From Candidatus Eiseniibacteriota bacterium (GTDB lineage Bacteria > Eisenbacteria > RBG-16-71-46), in NCBI GenBank assembly GCA_903921835.1, contig CAIXRL010000585.1, positions 1-27,911 on the forward strand: a stretch of DNA of 27,911 nucleotides. Direction: 5' to 3'. Within the stretch, counting starts at the first letter, position 1. Each line of letters begins with the position of its first letter. This document shows, in pieces, positions 20,943-27,911 of the stretch. A model generated the notes under the pieces. That model saw only the letters and a program-made list of their open reading frames with translations, was not told where the DNA came from and ran no database searches. Both the position numbers and the translations under genes were made by a program.

Positions 20943-21018
20943 GGCGCTATCGTCTAGGGGTCTAGGACGGGTGGTTCTCAGCCATCAAACCGGGGTTCGA
21001 ATCCCCGTAGCGCTACCA
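20943..21018 (+). tRNA. tRNA-Glu, anticodon CTC
   Basis: 76 bases including CCA. The acceptor stem GGCGCTA pairs with TAGCGCT, leaving a G-U first pair. D arm TCGTCTAGGGGTCTAGGAC is the tRNA-Glu type. The anticodon loop TTCTCAG gives CTC, which reads GAG, in a stem of GGTGG/CCATC with one G-U pair. The T arm is CGGGGTTCGAATCCCCG. The gene for its synthetase, gltX, lies about 3.7 kb upstream. A T-tailed terminator follows. Confidence 0.93.
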
Positions 21019-21034
21019 ACCCCGCATTCCTGCG

Positions 21035-21065
21035 CCCGCGTGAGGCCGACTCGCGCGGGTGTTTT
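21035..21065 (+). terminator. Rho-independent terminator after tRNA-Glu
   Basis: 10-bp stem CCCGCGTGAG/CTCGCGCGGG containing one G-U pair, loop GCCGA, followed by TGTTTT. It lies 17 bases after the tRNA and 25 bases before the next start codon. Confidence 0.7.
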
Positions 21066-21089
21066 GCTGGCTCCCCGCGAGGGCCGATC

Positions 21090-21983
21090 ATGACCGCCAT
21101 GCCGAGAACCGTCGCCGTGACCGGCCCGCTGGGCTTCGTGGCGTCGCGCCTGCTGCCGCGCTTCGCCGAGCTGGGCGTGCGTGTCCTTGCCGTTGTGCGC
21201 CCCGGTCGCGACGCGGCGGCACTGGGGACGTTCGCGAACGTCGAAGTGCGCCGCGGTGACCTCGCTGATCCGGGGACGCTTGCGGACGCGTTCCAGGGCG
21301 CCGACGCCGTCGTCCACCTGGCGGGTCTTGCACTCGTGCCCGGCATGCTGCCCGTGCTGCTCGCCGCGGGTGTCCGCGCCGGCGTGTTCGTGAGCTCGGC
21401 GGGCGTGTACACCAAGCTGGCGAGCTCCGGCGCCAACGCCAAGCGCGCGGGGGAGGCGGCGTTGCGCGATTCGCCGCTCGCGTGGACCATCGTGAGGCCG
21501 AGCATGATCTACGGCACGCCGCGCGACCGAAACCTCGTGCGGGTGTTGCGCTGGCTGCGGCGCTTCCCGATCGTGCCCGCGCCGCTCGGGGGCATTACCC
21601 CGCAGCAGCCCGTGCACGTGGACGATCTCGTCTCGGCGATCCTCGCGGCGCTCGAGCGGCCGGAAGCAGCCAGGCGCGCGTTCGACGTCGGCGGGCCGCA
21701 GCCGCTGCCGCTCGCCGAGGTGATCCGCGAGTGTGCGCGGGCGGTCGGGCGTCCGTGCTGGATCCTGCCGCTGCCGCTGGCTCAGGCGCATGGCGTCGCG
21801 GTCCTGGCGCGTCGTCTCGGGCTGCCGTTCCCGGTGCGGCCCGAACAGGTTCTGCGACTGGCGGAGACGAAGGCGGTGGACATCAGCCCCGCTCGCGCTG
21901 CGCTGGGGTTCTCACCGAGATCCTTCCGCGAGGGCATTCGGGCCGAGGCCGAAATGCTCCGCGAGCGGGTTTCGCGCGGCTGA
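21090..21983 (+). CDS. NAD-dependent epimerase/dehydratase family protein (atypical SDR)
   Basis: 297 residues. The N-terminal Rossmann motif is TGPLGFVASRLL (residues 10-21), close to TGxxGxxG but with Ala in place of the third Gly. VRRGDLADPGTLADAF and DAVVHLAGLA follow the extended/atypical SDR pattern. VFVSSAGVYTKLASS replaces the usual catalytic S-Y-x3-K arrangement: a Tyr is present in GVY, but the Lys three residues on is missing, and a candidate Lys sits further on in NAKRAGE. WTIVRPSMIYGTPRDRNLVR and QQPVHVDDLVSAILAAL resemble sugar-nucleotide epimerases and NDUFA9-type proteins. It may be a sugar-nucleotide-modifying enzyme or a binding protein without catalysis. Start: GAGGG lies six bases before the ATG at 21090. 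It stands alone between the tRNAs and the exopolysaccharide promoter. Confidence 0.78.
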   Translation: MTAMPRTVAVTGPLGFVASRLLPRFAELGVRVLAVVRPGRDAAALGTFANVEVRRGDLADPGTLADAFQGADAVVHLAGLALVPGMLPVLLAAGVRAGVFVSSAGVYTKLASSGANAKRAGEAALRDSPLAWTIVRPSMIYGTPRDRNLVRVLRWLRRFPIVPAPLGGITPQQPVHVDDLVSAILAALERPEAARRAFDVGGPQPLPLAEVIRECARAVGRPCWILPLPLAQAHGVAVLARRLGLPFPVRPEQVLRLAETKAVDISPARAALGFSPRSFREGIRAEAEMLRERVSRG

Positions 21984-22002
21984 GGGCAGCGGGGGATTGG
22001 CC

Positions 22003-22016
22003 GTTGGCCGGCCAAC
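22003..22016. other. 14-bp perfect palindrome
   Basis: GTTGGCCGGCCAAC lies 20 bases after the SDR stop codon and about 150 bases upstream of the exopolysaccharide promoter. It has no loop and no T tract, so it is not a terminator. It could be an operator, or chance in GC-rich DNA. Confidence 0.3.
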
Positions 22017-22168
22017 ATCGCGCCGGAGGCCAGATCCGGGCCCGCGCCGGCTTCCGGGTGACCAGGGTGGTGCGGGCGCCGTGTCTTGGGAGCCCGCCCG
22101 CTTCCGGAACGGGGGTGCGTGGTGGAAAGCGCTGTAGACGTCGCTCTAACCTTTGTTGTGACAGAGTG

Positions 22169-22198
22169 TTGACCCATTCGCCCCCGGTGGCGTAGTAT
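22169..22198 (+). promoter_or_regulatory. Predicted sigma70-like promoter of the exopolysaccharide operon
   Basis: TTGACC (22169-22174, five of six) and TAGTAT (22193-22198, four of six) are separated by 18 bases. They lie within a locally AT-richer patch (22145-22200), unusual in this window. The start site would be near 22205, leaving a leader of about 270 bases before the first gene. Confidence 0.5.
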
Positions 22199-22204
22199 GT
22201 TCCA

Positions 22205-22477
22205 TGCTCGTTCGAGCGCGCCGTGGGTTGCTTTCCGCGAGCCGACTGGCGATGGTTCTCCCATTGGAAATCGCCAACGCGCAGGGCGGTTCGGATTCCC
22301 GGGCGCCGGGCGCGTGCCTTGCATGTGCTGTGGCGTCGTCACGCCCGAACGGTCCTCCGATCGGGCTGAGGGCGGCCCAATGACCTGCGAACACGGTTCG
22401 TCGCGAGTTCCCGCACATTCCGGGAAGCCGAGGCGGGCGTTCGCTTCCCGTTTCAGGCGCGCGGAACCCCACACTCC
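22205..22477 (+). other. Long 5' leader of the exopolysaccharide operon
   Basis: About 270 bases between the predicted transcription start and the ATG at 22478. A plus-strand frame (22197-22514) crosses it but runs into the next gene, lacks a ribosome binding site and resembles no protein, so I read the leader as untranslated. I could not match it to a known riboswitch class. It may carry a regulatory RNA structure. Confidence 0.35.
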
Positions 22478-25069
22478 ATGGTATTTCGCAAGGCCCCCCG
22501 ATTTCTCCTCCTGACGATTGGCTATGCGGCCATCGTCAATTTCGCCTACCTGGCCGCGCTCGCGCTGCGGTTCGAGGGGCAGGTTCCCGCACGTTTCGTG
22601 CAGGGCTACCTCGAGCTGGCGCCGGCCTTCACCCTGCTCTCGCTGCTGGGCTTCTTCCTCGCGGGGCTCTACCACGGCTTGTGGCGCTACGCGAGCACCG
22701 TGACGCTGTTCCAGATCTTCAAGGGCGTGACGCTCTCGGCCGCGACGCTGGTCGTGCTGCTGTTCCTGATTCCCGAGCGCAAGTTCCCCTCGAGTCTCAT
22801 CGCCATCGTCTGGCTGATCGAGCTCGTGGTGGTCGGCGGCGTGCGCTTCACGTGGCGACTCGCGCGCGAACGCGTCCTGGGAACGTTCACGGGGCATTCG
22901 GTGCCGACGCTCATCATCGGCGCCGACCACGCCGGCGTGGACCTCGTGCAGGAGATGCGCCGGCGCTACTCCTCGTCCGACGAATCGCTCATGGCGGTCG
23001 GCTTCCTGGACGACGACGAACGCCTGACGAGCCATCTCATCGAAGGCGTCAAGGTGCTGGGCACCGTGGCGGACCTGCCCACCGTGCTCCGGGACCGTCA
23101 TGTCGAGATGGTGGTCGTTTCGGACTCGGACATTCCGGGGCGTGTGTTGCGCGAAATCGCGCGCGTGTGCACCGAAGCGGGCGTCCGCATCAAGACGGTT
23201 CCCGGTCTTTCGGATCTGAGCCACGGTGCCCGGCCGACCCTGTCGCAGATGCGTGACATCCGGATCGAGGACCTGCTCGGGCGCGAGCCGGTGCAGCTCG
23301 ACCTCGAGGAGGTCGGCTCGTTCCTCCGAGGCAAGCGGGTCATGGTCACCGGTGGCGGCGGCTCGATCGGCTCCGAGCTCGCGCGCCAGGTGTGCGAGTT
23401 CGCGCCCTCGGAGCTCGTATTGCTCGACCACGCCGAGAACGGTCTCTACTTCGTCCACAACGAACTGGAGGCGCAGCGCTTCACGTTCGAGGTGCATGCG
23501 ATCGTGTGCGACATCCGCGATGCCGCCGGCATCGAGTCGGCGTTCCGCCGGTTCCCTCCCGATGTGGTCTTTCACGCCGCGGCGCACAAGCACGTGCCGC
23601 TGCTCGAGTCGAGCCCGCGCGAAGCGGTGCTGAACAACATCGTCGGCACGCGCAACCTGGTGGATTCGGCGGACCGCCATGGCACGAGCAAGTTCGTGCT
23701 CATCTCGACCGACAAGGCGGTGAACCCGACCAGTGTGATGGGCGCAAGCAAGCGGGTTTGCGAGATGCTGCTGCAGAGCGCGTCGCTGCGCAGCGCGACG
23801 GCGTTCTGCGCCGTGCGCTTCGGCAACGTGCTGGGCAGCGACGGTTCGGTCATCCCGCTGTTCCAGCGCCAGATCCAGCGCGGCGGCCCGCTCACCGTCA
23901 CCCATCCCGATGCGCGCCGCTATTTCATGACGATCCCCGAGGCCGTGCGCCTCGTGCTGCAGGCTGGCGCCATGGGCCACGGCGGGGAAGTGTTCCTGCT
24001 CGACATGGGGGAGCAGGTCCGCATCCATGACCTCGCCCGGCAGCTCGTGCGCCTGGCCGGCCTGCGCGAGGGCGAGGACATCGACATCGTCTTCACCGGT
24101 CTGCGCCCCGGTGAGAAGCTCTTCGAGGAGCTTCATTCGCACGCCGAGTGCACGCGCATCACGCGCCATGAGCGCATCCTGGTGTGGGACCTCGAGTCGA
24201 AGCCCGAGACGCTGCTGCGTGAGGAAGTCGCCTCGCTCCAGACGACCGCCGAGGGCGGTGATTCGGAGGCGGTCAAGTCCGGGCTGCACGGCATCGTGCC
24301 CGAGTACCGCGAGCCCACGCCGGAGGACCTGCGGCTGCAGCCCGCGCCCGCGATGCCCGACGTCCAGTTGCCCGCCGACGCCGCCGAGCGGGCGCTGCCG
24401 GTGGCCATCGATGTCGCCGAGAGTGCGCGGCAGTCGCTCGACGCGGGGCTGGCGATCGCACTGCTCGTCCTGTCCTCGCCGATCTGGTTCGCGCTCACGC
24501 TCGAGGCGCGGCTGCGCGGCCAGCGCGAGATCCTCGCGCGCGAGGTCCGCATCGGGCGCACGCGCCGCCGCGGCCAGCGCCGCGGCGATTCCGGCGACGT
24601 TCCCATCAACCGGCGCAGCATCGAGCGTCGCACGCAGGATCTTCTCGGCGAGCCCATGGCCTGCGCGCGCTTCCGCCGCGACCTCGGCCCCGTGAGCCGC
24701 TGGGTCGCGTGCCGGCGCCTCGACAAGCTGCCCTGGCTGCTCAACGTTCTCCGCGGCGAGATGGCCATCGTGGGTCCAAAGCCGGAGAAGGAGGAGCTGG
24801 TGCTGCGCTGGCGGAGCCTGGTACCGGACTACATGCGCCGCTTCACCGTGCGTCCCGGCCTGACCGGTCTTGCCCAGGTCTCCGGGATCGCCGATGGCAA
24901 CGCCGACGGTGTCGTGCGCCGTGTACACTACGACTTGTTCTACGTGGATCACCGCTCGTTCGTGCTCGATCTGCGGACGCTCCTGCGGACGCTGCGTATC
25001 ATTGCACGCCGTCCGCGTATGGAGCTTTCGGGCCGGGAGGCGGCAGCTGGCGCGAGGCCGGGTGCTTGA
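22478..25069 (+). CDS. FlaA1/WbpM-like sugar-nucleotide dehydratase fused to a phosphoglycosyl-transferase-like domain
   Basis: 863 residues. Residues 8-125 hold four membrane helices. 140-260 is the CoA-binding-like Rossmann segment (VPTLIIGADHAG). 285-560 is a polysaccharide-synthesis SDR with NAD motif TGGGGSIGSE (291-300), FHAAAHKHVPLLE and the catalytic segment NPTSVMGASK with Met421 and Lys425, the S-M-K form of WbpM/PglF-type UDP-GlcNAc 4,6-dehydratases. After an Ala/Pro/Glu-rich linker, residues 645-850 match the monotopic sugar transferase family: re-entrant helix with Ser-Pro (LDAGLAIALLVLSSPIWFAL), NVLRGEMAIVGPKPEKEEL, RFTVRPGLTGLAQVSG and YDLFYVDHRSFVLDLRTL. The usual catalytic LDEL reads LDKL here (D749, K750), and the KFRTM segment is not recognisable. 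The transferase half may thus be inactive or altered. The ribosome binding site is weak. It heads an operon with the Wza- and Wzc-like genes. Confidence 0.87.
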   Translation: MVFRKAPRFLLLTIGYAAIVNFAYLAALALRFEGQVPARFVQGYLELAPAFTLLSLLGFFLAGLYHGLWRYASTVTLFQIFKGVTLSAATLVVLLFLIPERKFPSSLIAIVWLIELVVVGGVRFTWRLARERVLGTFTGHSVPTLIIGADHAGVDLVQEMRRRYSSSDESLMAVGFLDDDERLTSHLIEGVKVLGTVADLPTVLRDRHVEMVVVSDSDIPGRVLREIARVCTEAGVRIKTVPGLSDLSHGARPTLSQMRDIRIEDLLGREPVQLDLEEVGSFLRGKRVMVTGGGGSIGSELARQVCEFAPSELVLLDHAENGLYFVHNELEAQRFTFEVHAIVCDIRDAAGIESAFRRFPPDVVFHAAAHKHVPLLESSPREAVLNNIVGTRNLVDSADRHGTSKFVLISTDKAVNPTSVMGASKRVCEMLLQSASLRSATAFCAVRFGNVLGSDGSVIPLFQRQIQRGGPLTVTHPDARRYFMTIPEAVRLVLQAGAMGHGGEVFLLDMGEQVRIHDLARQLVRLAGLREGEDIDIVFTGLRPGEKLFEELHSHAECTRITRHERILVWDLESKPETLLREEVASLQTTAEGGDSEAVKSGLHGIVPEYREPTPEDLRLQPAPAMPDVQLPADAAERALPVAIDVAESARQSLDAGLAIALLVLSSPIWFALTLEARLRGQREILAREVRIGRTRRRGQRRGDSGDVPINRRSIERRTQDLLGEPMACARFRRDLGPVSRWVACRRLDKLPWLLNVLRGEMAIVGPKPEKEELVLRWRSLVPDYMRRFTVRPGLTGLAQVSGIADGNADGVVRRVHYDLFYVDHRSFVLDLRTLLRTLRIIARRPRMELSGREAAAGARPGA

Positions 25070-25202
25070 AACCTCTGGGGGTCATCGTCGCCTGCGATCG
25101 TGCGCAACCGCGACTCCGATGGAATGAAATGCCGGGGTCCGATCCCGCCGCACGGGCGGCTGAATGTGGGGATACGGGGCTCGCTGGTCCAGGAGGGACT
25201 CG

Positions 25203-26156
25203 ATGAAGAAGCTCTGGATGCGCATGGTGCCGCTCTTCGCGATGGTGTGCCTGCTCAACCTCGCCAAGGTTCCGAGCGTCGCGTTCGCCGAAGACTACGT
25301 GCTCGGGCCGGAGGATGTCGTCGCCGTCTCGGTGTACCTCCACCCCGAACTCGACCGCGTCGTGGCGATCAGCGTCGATGGCAACGTGACCGTGCCTCCC
25401 GTGGGGGACATCAAGGCCGCGGGGCTCTCCGCAAAGCAACTCGGCGAGCGCATCGCGGACCGGTTGTCGGCGTACCTGCGTCAGACCACGACGGTCACGG
25501 TGACCGTGACGCAGTTCATGAGCCGCAGCGTGTTCGTCACGGGGGGGGTGGCGAGGCCCGGTCGCTATGGCTTCGAGCGCATACCCACCCTGCTCGATGT
25601 GCTCGGCCATGCCGGCGGCGCTCTTCCCGGCGTCGACCTTTCGTCGGTGCAAATCCTGCGGACGGAGGGCGATTCGCACCGGATCCTCAGCGCCGATCTG
25701 GCCCTGGTCCTGCGCACCGGCAATCCGGGTGGACTGCCGGAGCTCAAGCCCGGCGACACCATCGTGGTCCCCGGTTCGGCCACGCAGGGCCACGTGAGCG
25801 TCAGCGACGGCGTCGGCGTGCTGGGCGAGGTGGCCAAGCCCGGCGTCTACGGGGTGATCGACGGACAGGACGTGTGGAGCCTTCTCGCCTCCGCGGGTGG
25901 CCTGACCGTGCGCGGAAGCCTGAAGGACGTGCGTGTGATCACGCGCGCCGACGCCGGCCAGAACGTGACGATACTCAATCTCCACGACGTTCTGGAGCAC
26001 GGCAGTCGAGCGCCCATGACGGTCAAGGCTGGCGACGTGGTCGTGGTGATGCCGCGCGGAAGCACTGCGTGGACGGACTTCATGAACCTGCTCACCGTGT
26101 CGCGTGACGCCCTCAACGTGGCCGTGCTCGTCGACTATCTCAGGACCCACCCGTGA
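25203..26156 (+). CDS. Polysaccharide export protein (Wza/SLBB family)
   Basis: 317 residues with a type I signal peptide (cleavage probably after SVAFA, residue 29). EDYVLGPEDVVAVSVYLHPELDRVVAISVDGNVTVPPVGDIKAAGLS is the Poly_export domain (30-110). Two SLBB domains follow: VFVTGGVARPGRYGF... LLDVLGHAGG (about 112-165) and VGVLGEVAKPGVYGV... VWSLLASAGGL (about 212-255). There is no lipobox, unlike E. coli Wza, and no obvious C-terminal amphipathic barrel helix beyond STAWTDFMNLL. It should form part of the outer-membrane or periplasmic export channel for the polymer made by this locus. The start at 25203 follows an almost ideal AGGAGGG five bases upstream. The 133-base gap before it shows only one small hairpin (CCGCC/GGCGG) without a T tract. 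Confidence 0.9.
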   Translation: MKKLWMRMVPLFAMVCLLNLAKVPSVAFAEDYVLGPEDVVAVSVYLHPELDRVVAISVDGNVTVPPVGDIKAAGLSAKQLGERIADRLSAYLRQTTTVTVTVTQFMSRSVFVTGGVARPGRYGFERIPTLLDVLGHAGGALPGVDLSSVQILRTEGDSHRILSADLALVLRTGNPGGLPELKPGDTIVVPGSATQGHVSVSDGVGVLGEVAKPGVYGVIDGQDVWSLLASAGGLTVRGSLKDVRVITRADAGQNVTILNLHDVLEHGSRAPMTVKAGDVVVVMPRGSTAWTDFMNLLTVSRDALNVAVLVDYLRTHP

Positions 26157-26169
26157 GCGTCGAGGAACG

Positions 26170-27911
26170 ATGAACGATCTCCAGGTCCAGCCCCAGTTGC
26201 CCGTCGATCCGGCGGAACTCGCCCGGGTGCTCTGGCGCCGCAAGGGGCTCCTGCTCGCGCCGTGGCTCACCGCGCTGCTCATCGGCATTGCGGCGGCAGT
26301 TCTGCTCAAGCCGGTCTACATCAGCAGCACGACCCTCATGCTCGACCGCGGGCAGAACATGCAGGGGCTGCTGGGCAACATGGGCGGCGGACCGGACGCG
26401 CAACTGCAGGGCGACGTCATGCGCGAGCAGGTGCAGAGCAGCCTGTTCCTCAGGAGCGTGATCGGCGCCACCGGCCTGAAGGAGGACCGCCCGACACGCG
26501 CGTGGGCGCTGAAGTCCGCCTCGAAGTACCCCGGGCTCTCCCAGGACGAGCAGATCGAGGCCTTCCTCGTGGACAACCTGCGCCAGGCAGTGGACATTCG
26601 TCCGAGCAAGGGTCAGCTCTTCCAGGTGGGCGTCTCGGATTTCGATCCGGACCGAGCCAAGAAGTTCTGCGAGTCCGTGGCGAACGAGTTCGTCCTCTCG
26701 TCCAAGGCGCGGCAGCTCGAGGCCGTGCAGGCGCAGCAGGAGTTCAGCGCCGAGCAGCTCCAGGTCTACAAGCGCGCGCTGGAGGAGGCCGAGGGTCGCC
26801 TCGAGGCGGCGAGGCGGTCCATCATATCGACGACCATAACGGGTTCGCTCGTGAACCCGAACAACTTCGCGTTCGCGAGTGCGCTGCTCGAGCAGGCAAC
26901 CGTGGACGCCGACGAACAGCGCAGCCGGCTCGGGGAACTGAAGTCCCAGTTCCCGGGCAAACTGCGCGACAACGATCCGCAGATGCTGAGCGGGGATTCG
27001 GTGAGCGCGATGTCTGCCCAGCTCACCTCGCTGCAGAACCTGCTCGGCCGCGCCATGCTGACCGAGGGCACGGCGAACGGCGGCGTGAGCCTGCACCTGC
27101 AGATCGCCCGCAAGAACACCCAGCTCGAAGCCATGCTCGCCGGTGCCGCTGCTCGCGCGCTGCCCGCCGCGAGCGCGGAGGCGCGGGAGCTGGCCGTGCG
27201 CTACCGCCTCGGGCAGTGTGACATCGCCGCCCGCGAATCGTGGCGCTCGTGGCTGGCGGCACAGGTTGGAATCTACCAGCGGCAGATGGTCATGGCGCCG
27301 GAGAGCGAGCTGGACCTCTCGCGCCTCAAGGCCGATGTGGACCAGCAGCGCGGGCTCTACGATGCGTTCCAGCAGCAGTCCGCCGCGGCGCAGATCGCGG
27401 AGGCGTTCCAGAACGCGAAGGTCAGTGGCCGCTTCGTCATCATGGAGCCACCGACCCGTCCGCTCCTGCCCGCCAAGCCGAACCGCCCGTTGCTGGTGGT
27501 CCTCGCGTTCGTGATCGGCGGCATCGTCGGCGTGGGCACGGTGTTGCTGGTCGAGCACAACGACCAGTCCTTGAAGAGCGCCGACGAGGTCGAGAAGCTC
27601 CTCAAGCTGCCCGTGCTGGGCGCGGTGCCCCGCGTTCCCGAGCTCGAACGCCCGCGGTCGCGCGGCCGGTCGCCCGTTGCGGCTGCCTCTCCCGGCGCCC
27701 TGCCGGCGCCGAAGGACCTCGGCCTCATCCAGCGCCTCAAGGTCGAGAGCCCGCTCGGGCTGGAGTTCAAGCGTATCTACCTGAACCTCGCGATGACGCG
27801 CGGGCGGAAGCTGCCGCGAACGATTCTCATTACCAGTTCCGCGCGCGGCGATGGCAAGACGACGACGAGCGCCTGCCTGGGCATCACCCTTGCCCGCGAG
27901 CATCGCCAGCG
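26170..27911 (+). CDS. Wzz/Wzc-type chain-length regulator and tyrosine kinase, cut by the window edge
   Basis: 580 residues are visible and the frame is still open at the right edge. Residues 1-60 contain the first membrane helix (LLLAPWLTALLIGIAAAVLL) and the Wzz start. A long, helical, Gln/Glu/Ala-rich coiled-coil periplasmic region follows. A proline-rich entry and second membrane helix (LLVVLAFVIGGIVGVGTVLLV, about 440-462) come next, then ADEVEKLLKLPVLGAVPRVP and the start of the cytoplasmic BY-kinase with Walker A SSARGDGKTTTS (556-567). In the family, the kinase autophosphorylates a C-terminal Tyr cluster and controls chain length with Wza; that cluster is beyond the window. The start has GAGG four bases before the ATG and comes 13 bases after the Wza-like gene, so the two are cotranscribed. 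Confidence 0.9.
   Translation, partial: MNDLQVQPQLPVDPAELARVLWRRKGLLLAPWLTALLIGIAAAVLLKPVYISSTTLMLDRGQNMQGLLGNMGGGPDAQLQGDVMREQVQSSLFLRSVIGATGLKEDRPTRAWALKSASKYPGLSQDEQIEAFLVDNLRQAVDIRPSKGQLFQVGVSDFDPDRAKKFCESVANEFVLSSKARQLEAVQAQQEFSAEQLQVYKRALEEAEGRLEAARRSIISTTITGSLVNPNNFAFASALLEQATVDADEQRSRLGELKSQFPGKLRDNDPQMLSGDSVSAMSAQLTSLQNLLGRAMLTEGTANGGVSLHLQIARKNTQLEAMLAGAAARALPAASAEARELAVRYRLGQCDIAARESWRSWLAAQVGIYQRQMVMAPESELDLSRLKADVDQQRGLYDAFQQQSAAAQIAEAFQNAKVSGRFVIMEPPTRPLLPAKPNRPLLVVLAFVIGGIVGVGTVLLVEHNDQSLKSADEVEKLLKLPVLGAVPRVPELERPRSRGRSPVAAASPGALPAPKDLGLIQRLKVESPLGLEFKRIYLNLAMTRGRKLPRTILITSSARGDGKTTTSACLGITLAREHRQ

Noticed and set aside
22205..22477. Cyclic-di-GMP riboswitch in the exopolysaccharide leader
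   Set aside because: I looked for the GEMM-I core by eye and found no matching conserved loops. A covariance search would be needed to revisit this.
22197..22514. 105-codon frame in the exopolysaccharide leader
   Set aside because: No ribosome binding site, no recognisable family, and it overlaps the start of the FlaA1-like gene out of frame.
21782..24952. 1056-codon open frame on the minus strand
   Set aside because: It is antisense to the clearly recognised SDR and FlaA1-like genes. Such long antisense frames arise routinely in GC-rich DNA with third-position GC bias, and the predicted protein is His/Arg/Glu-rich without domains.
26140..27903. 587-codon minus-strand frame at the right edge
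   Set aside because: It is antisense to the Wzz/BY-kinase gene, which has membrane helices and a Walker A motif in the plus-strand frame.

Overview
The window is GC-rich bacterial chromosome with short intergenic gaps. The mix of a GWxTD-domain lipoprotein, a very large secreted C25 (gingipain-like) protease with FG-GAP/VCBS repeats and a FlgD-Ig/sorting-type C-terminus, and a FlaA1/Wza/Wzc exopolysaccharide locus suggests a Gram-negative (diderm) bacterium of the FCB group or a neighbour such as Candidatus Eisenbacteria. That placement is an inference from gene content. No rRNA or other phylogenetic marker was used.

Layout. 1-5567 holds a universal stress protein, a rhodanese/methyltransferase fusion (minus), a GWxTD lipoprotein, a lone receiver-domain protein and an inositol-monophosphatase-family enzyme (minus). 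5564-8527 (minus) is a UvrD-type helicase fused to an AddB-like Fe-S nuclease, translationally coupled to the phosphatase gene. 8925-10502 is a family-5 solute-binding lipoprotein. 10679-15400 is the giant C25 protease. 15789-17252 is a glutamyl-tRNA synthetase. 17580-20585 is a tight three-gene operon of overlapping genes (GNAT acetyltransferase, polysaccharide deacetylase, FemAB-like transferase). 20744-21018 carries tRNA-Gln(CTG) and tRNA-Glu(CTC), each followed by a terminator-like hairpin. 21090-21983 is an SDR-family sugar-nucleotide epimerase-like protein. 22478 to the right edge is an exopolysaccharide operon: a FlaA1/WbpM-like dehydratase fused to a phosphoglycosyl-transferase-like domain, a Wza/SLBB export protein, and a Wzz/BY-kinase that runs off the window.

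The most unusual structure is a family of long, imperfectly palindromic repeats of about 160-200 bp with terminal inverted repeats beginning TAGCCCGG. Five copies lie at 1729-1931, 3865-4026, 4583-4754, 15398-15579 and 17333-17514, and a solo end lies at 8816-8843. They sit at gene borders. In two cases the TAG that opens the element is the stop codon of the preceding gene, and in a third the element encodes the last residues of the gene. Two near-identical copies in inverted orientation bracket gltX. They look like non-autonomous mobile elements (MITE/REP-like); no transposase is in the window.

A second recurrent signal is sigma70-like promoters with 18-bp spacers (1682-1711, 17513-17542, 22169-22198 and possibly 10499-10528). 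The sugar-related genes (deacetylase operon, SDR, exopolysaccharide operon) lie next to one another and probably work together on cell-surface or secreted polysaccharide.
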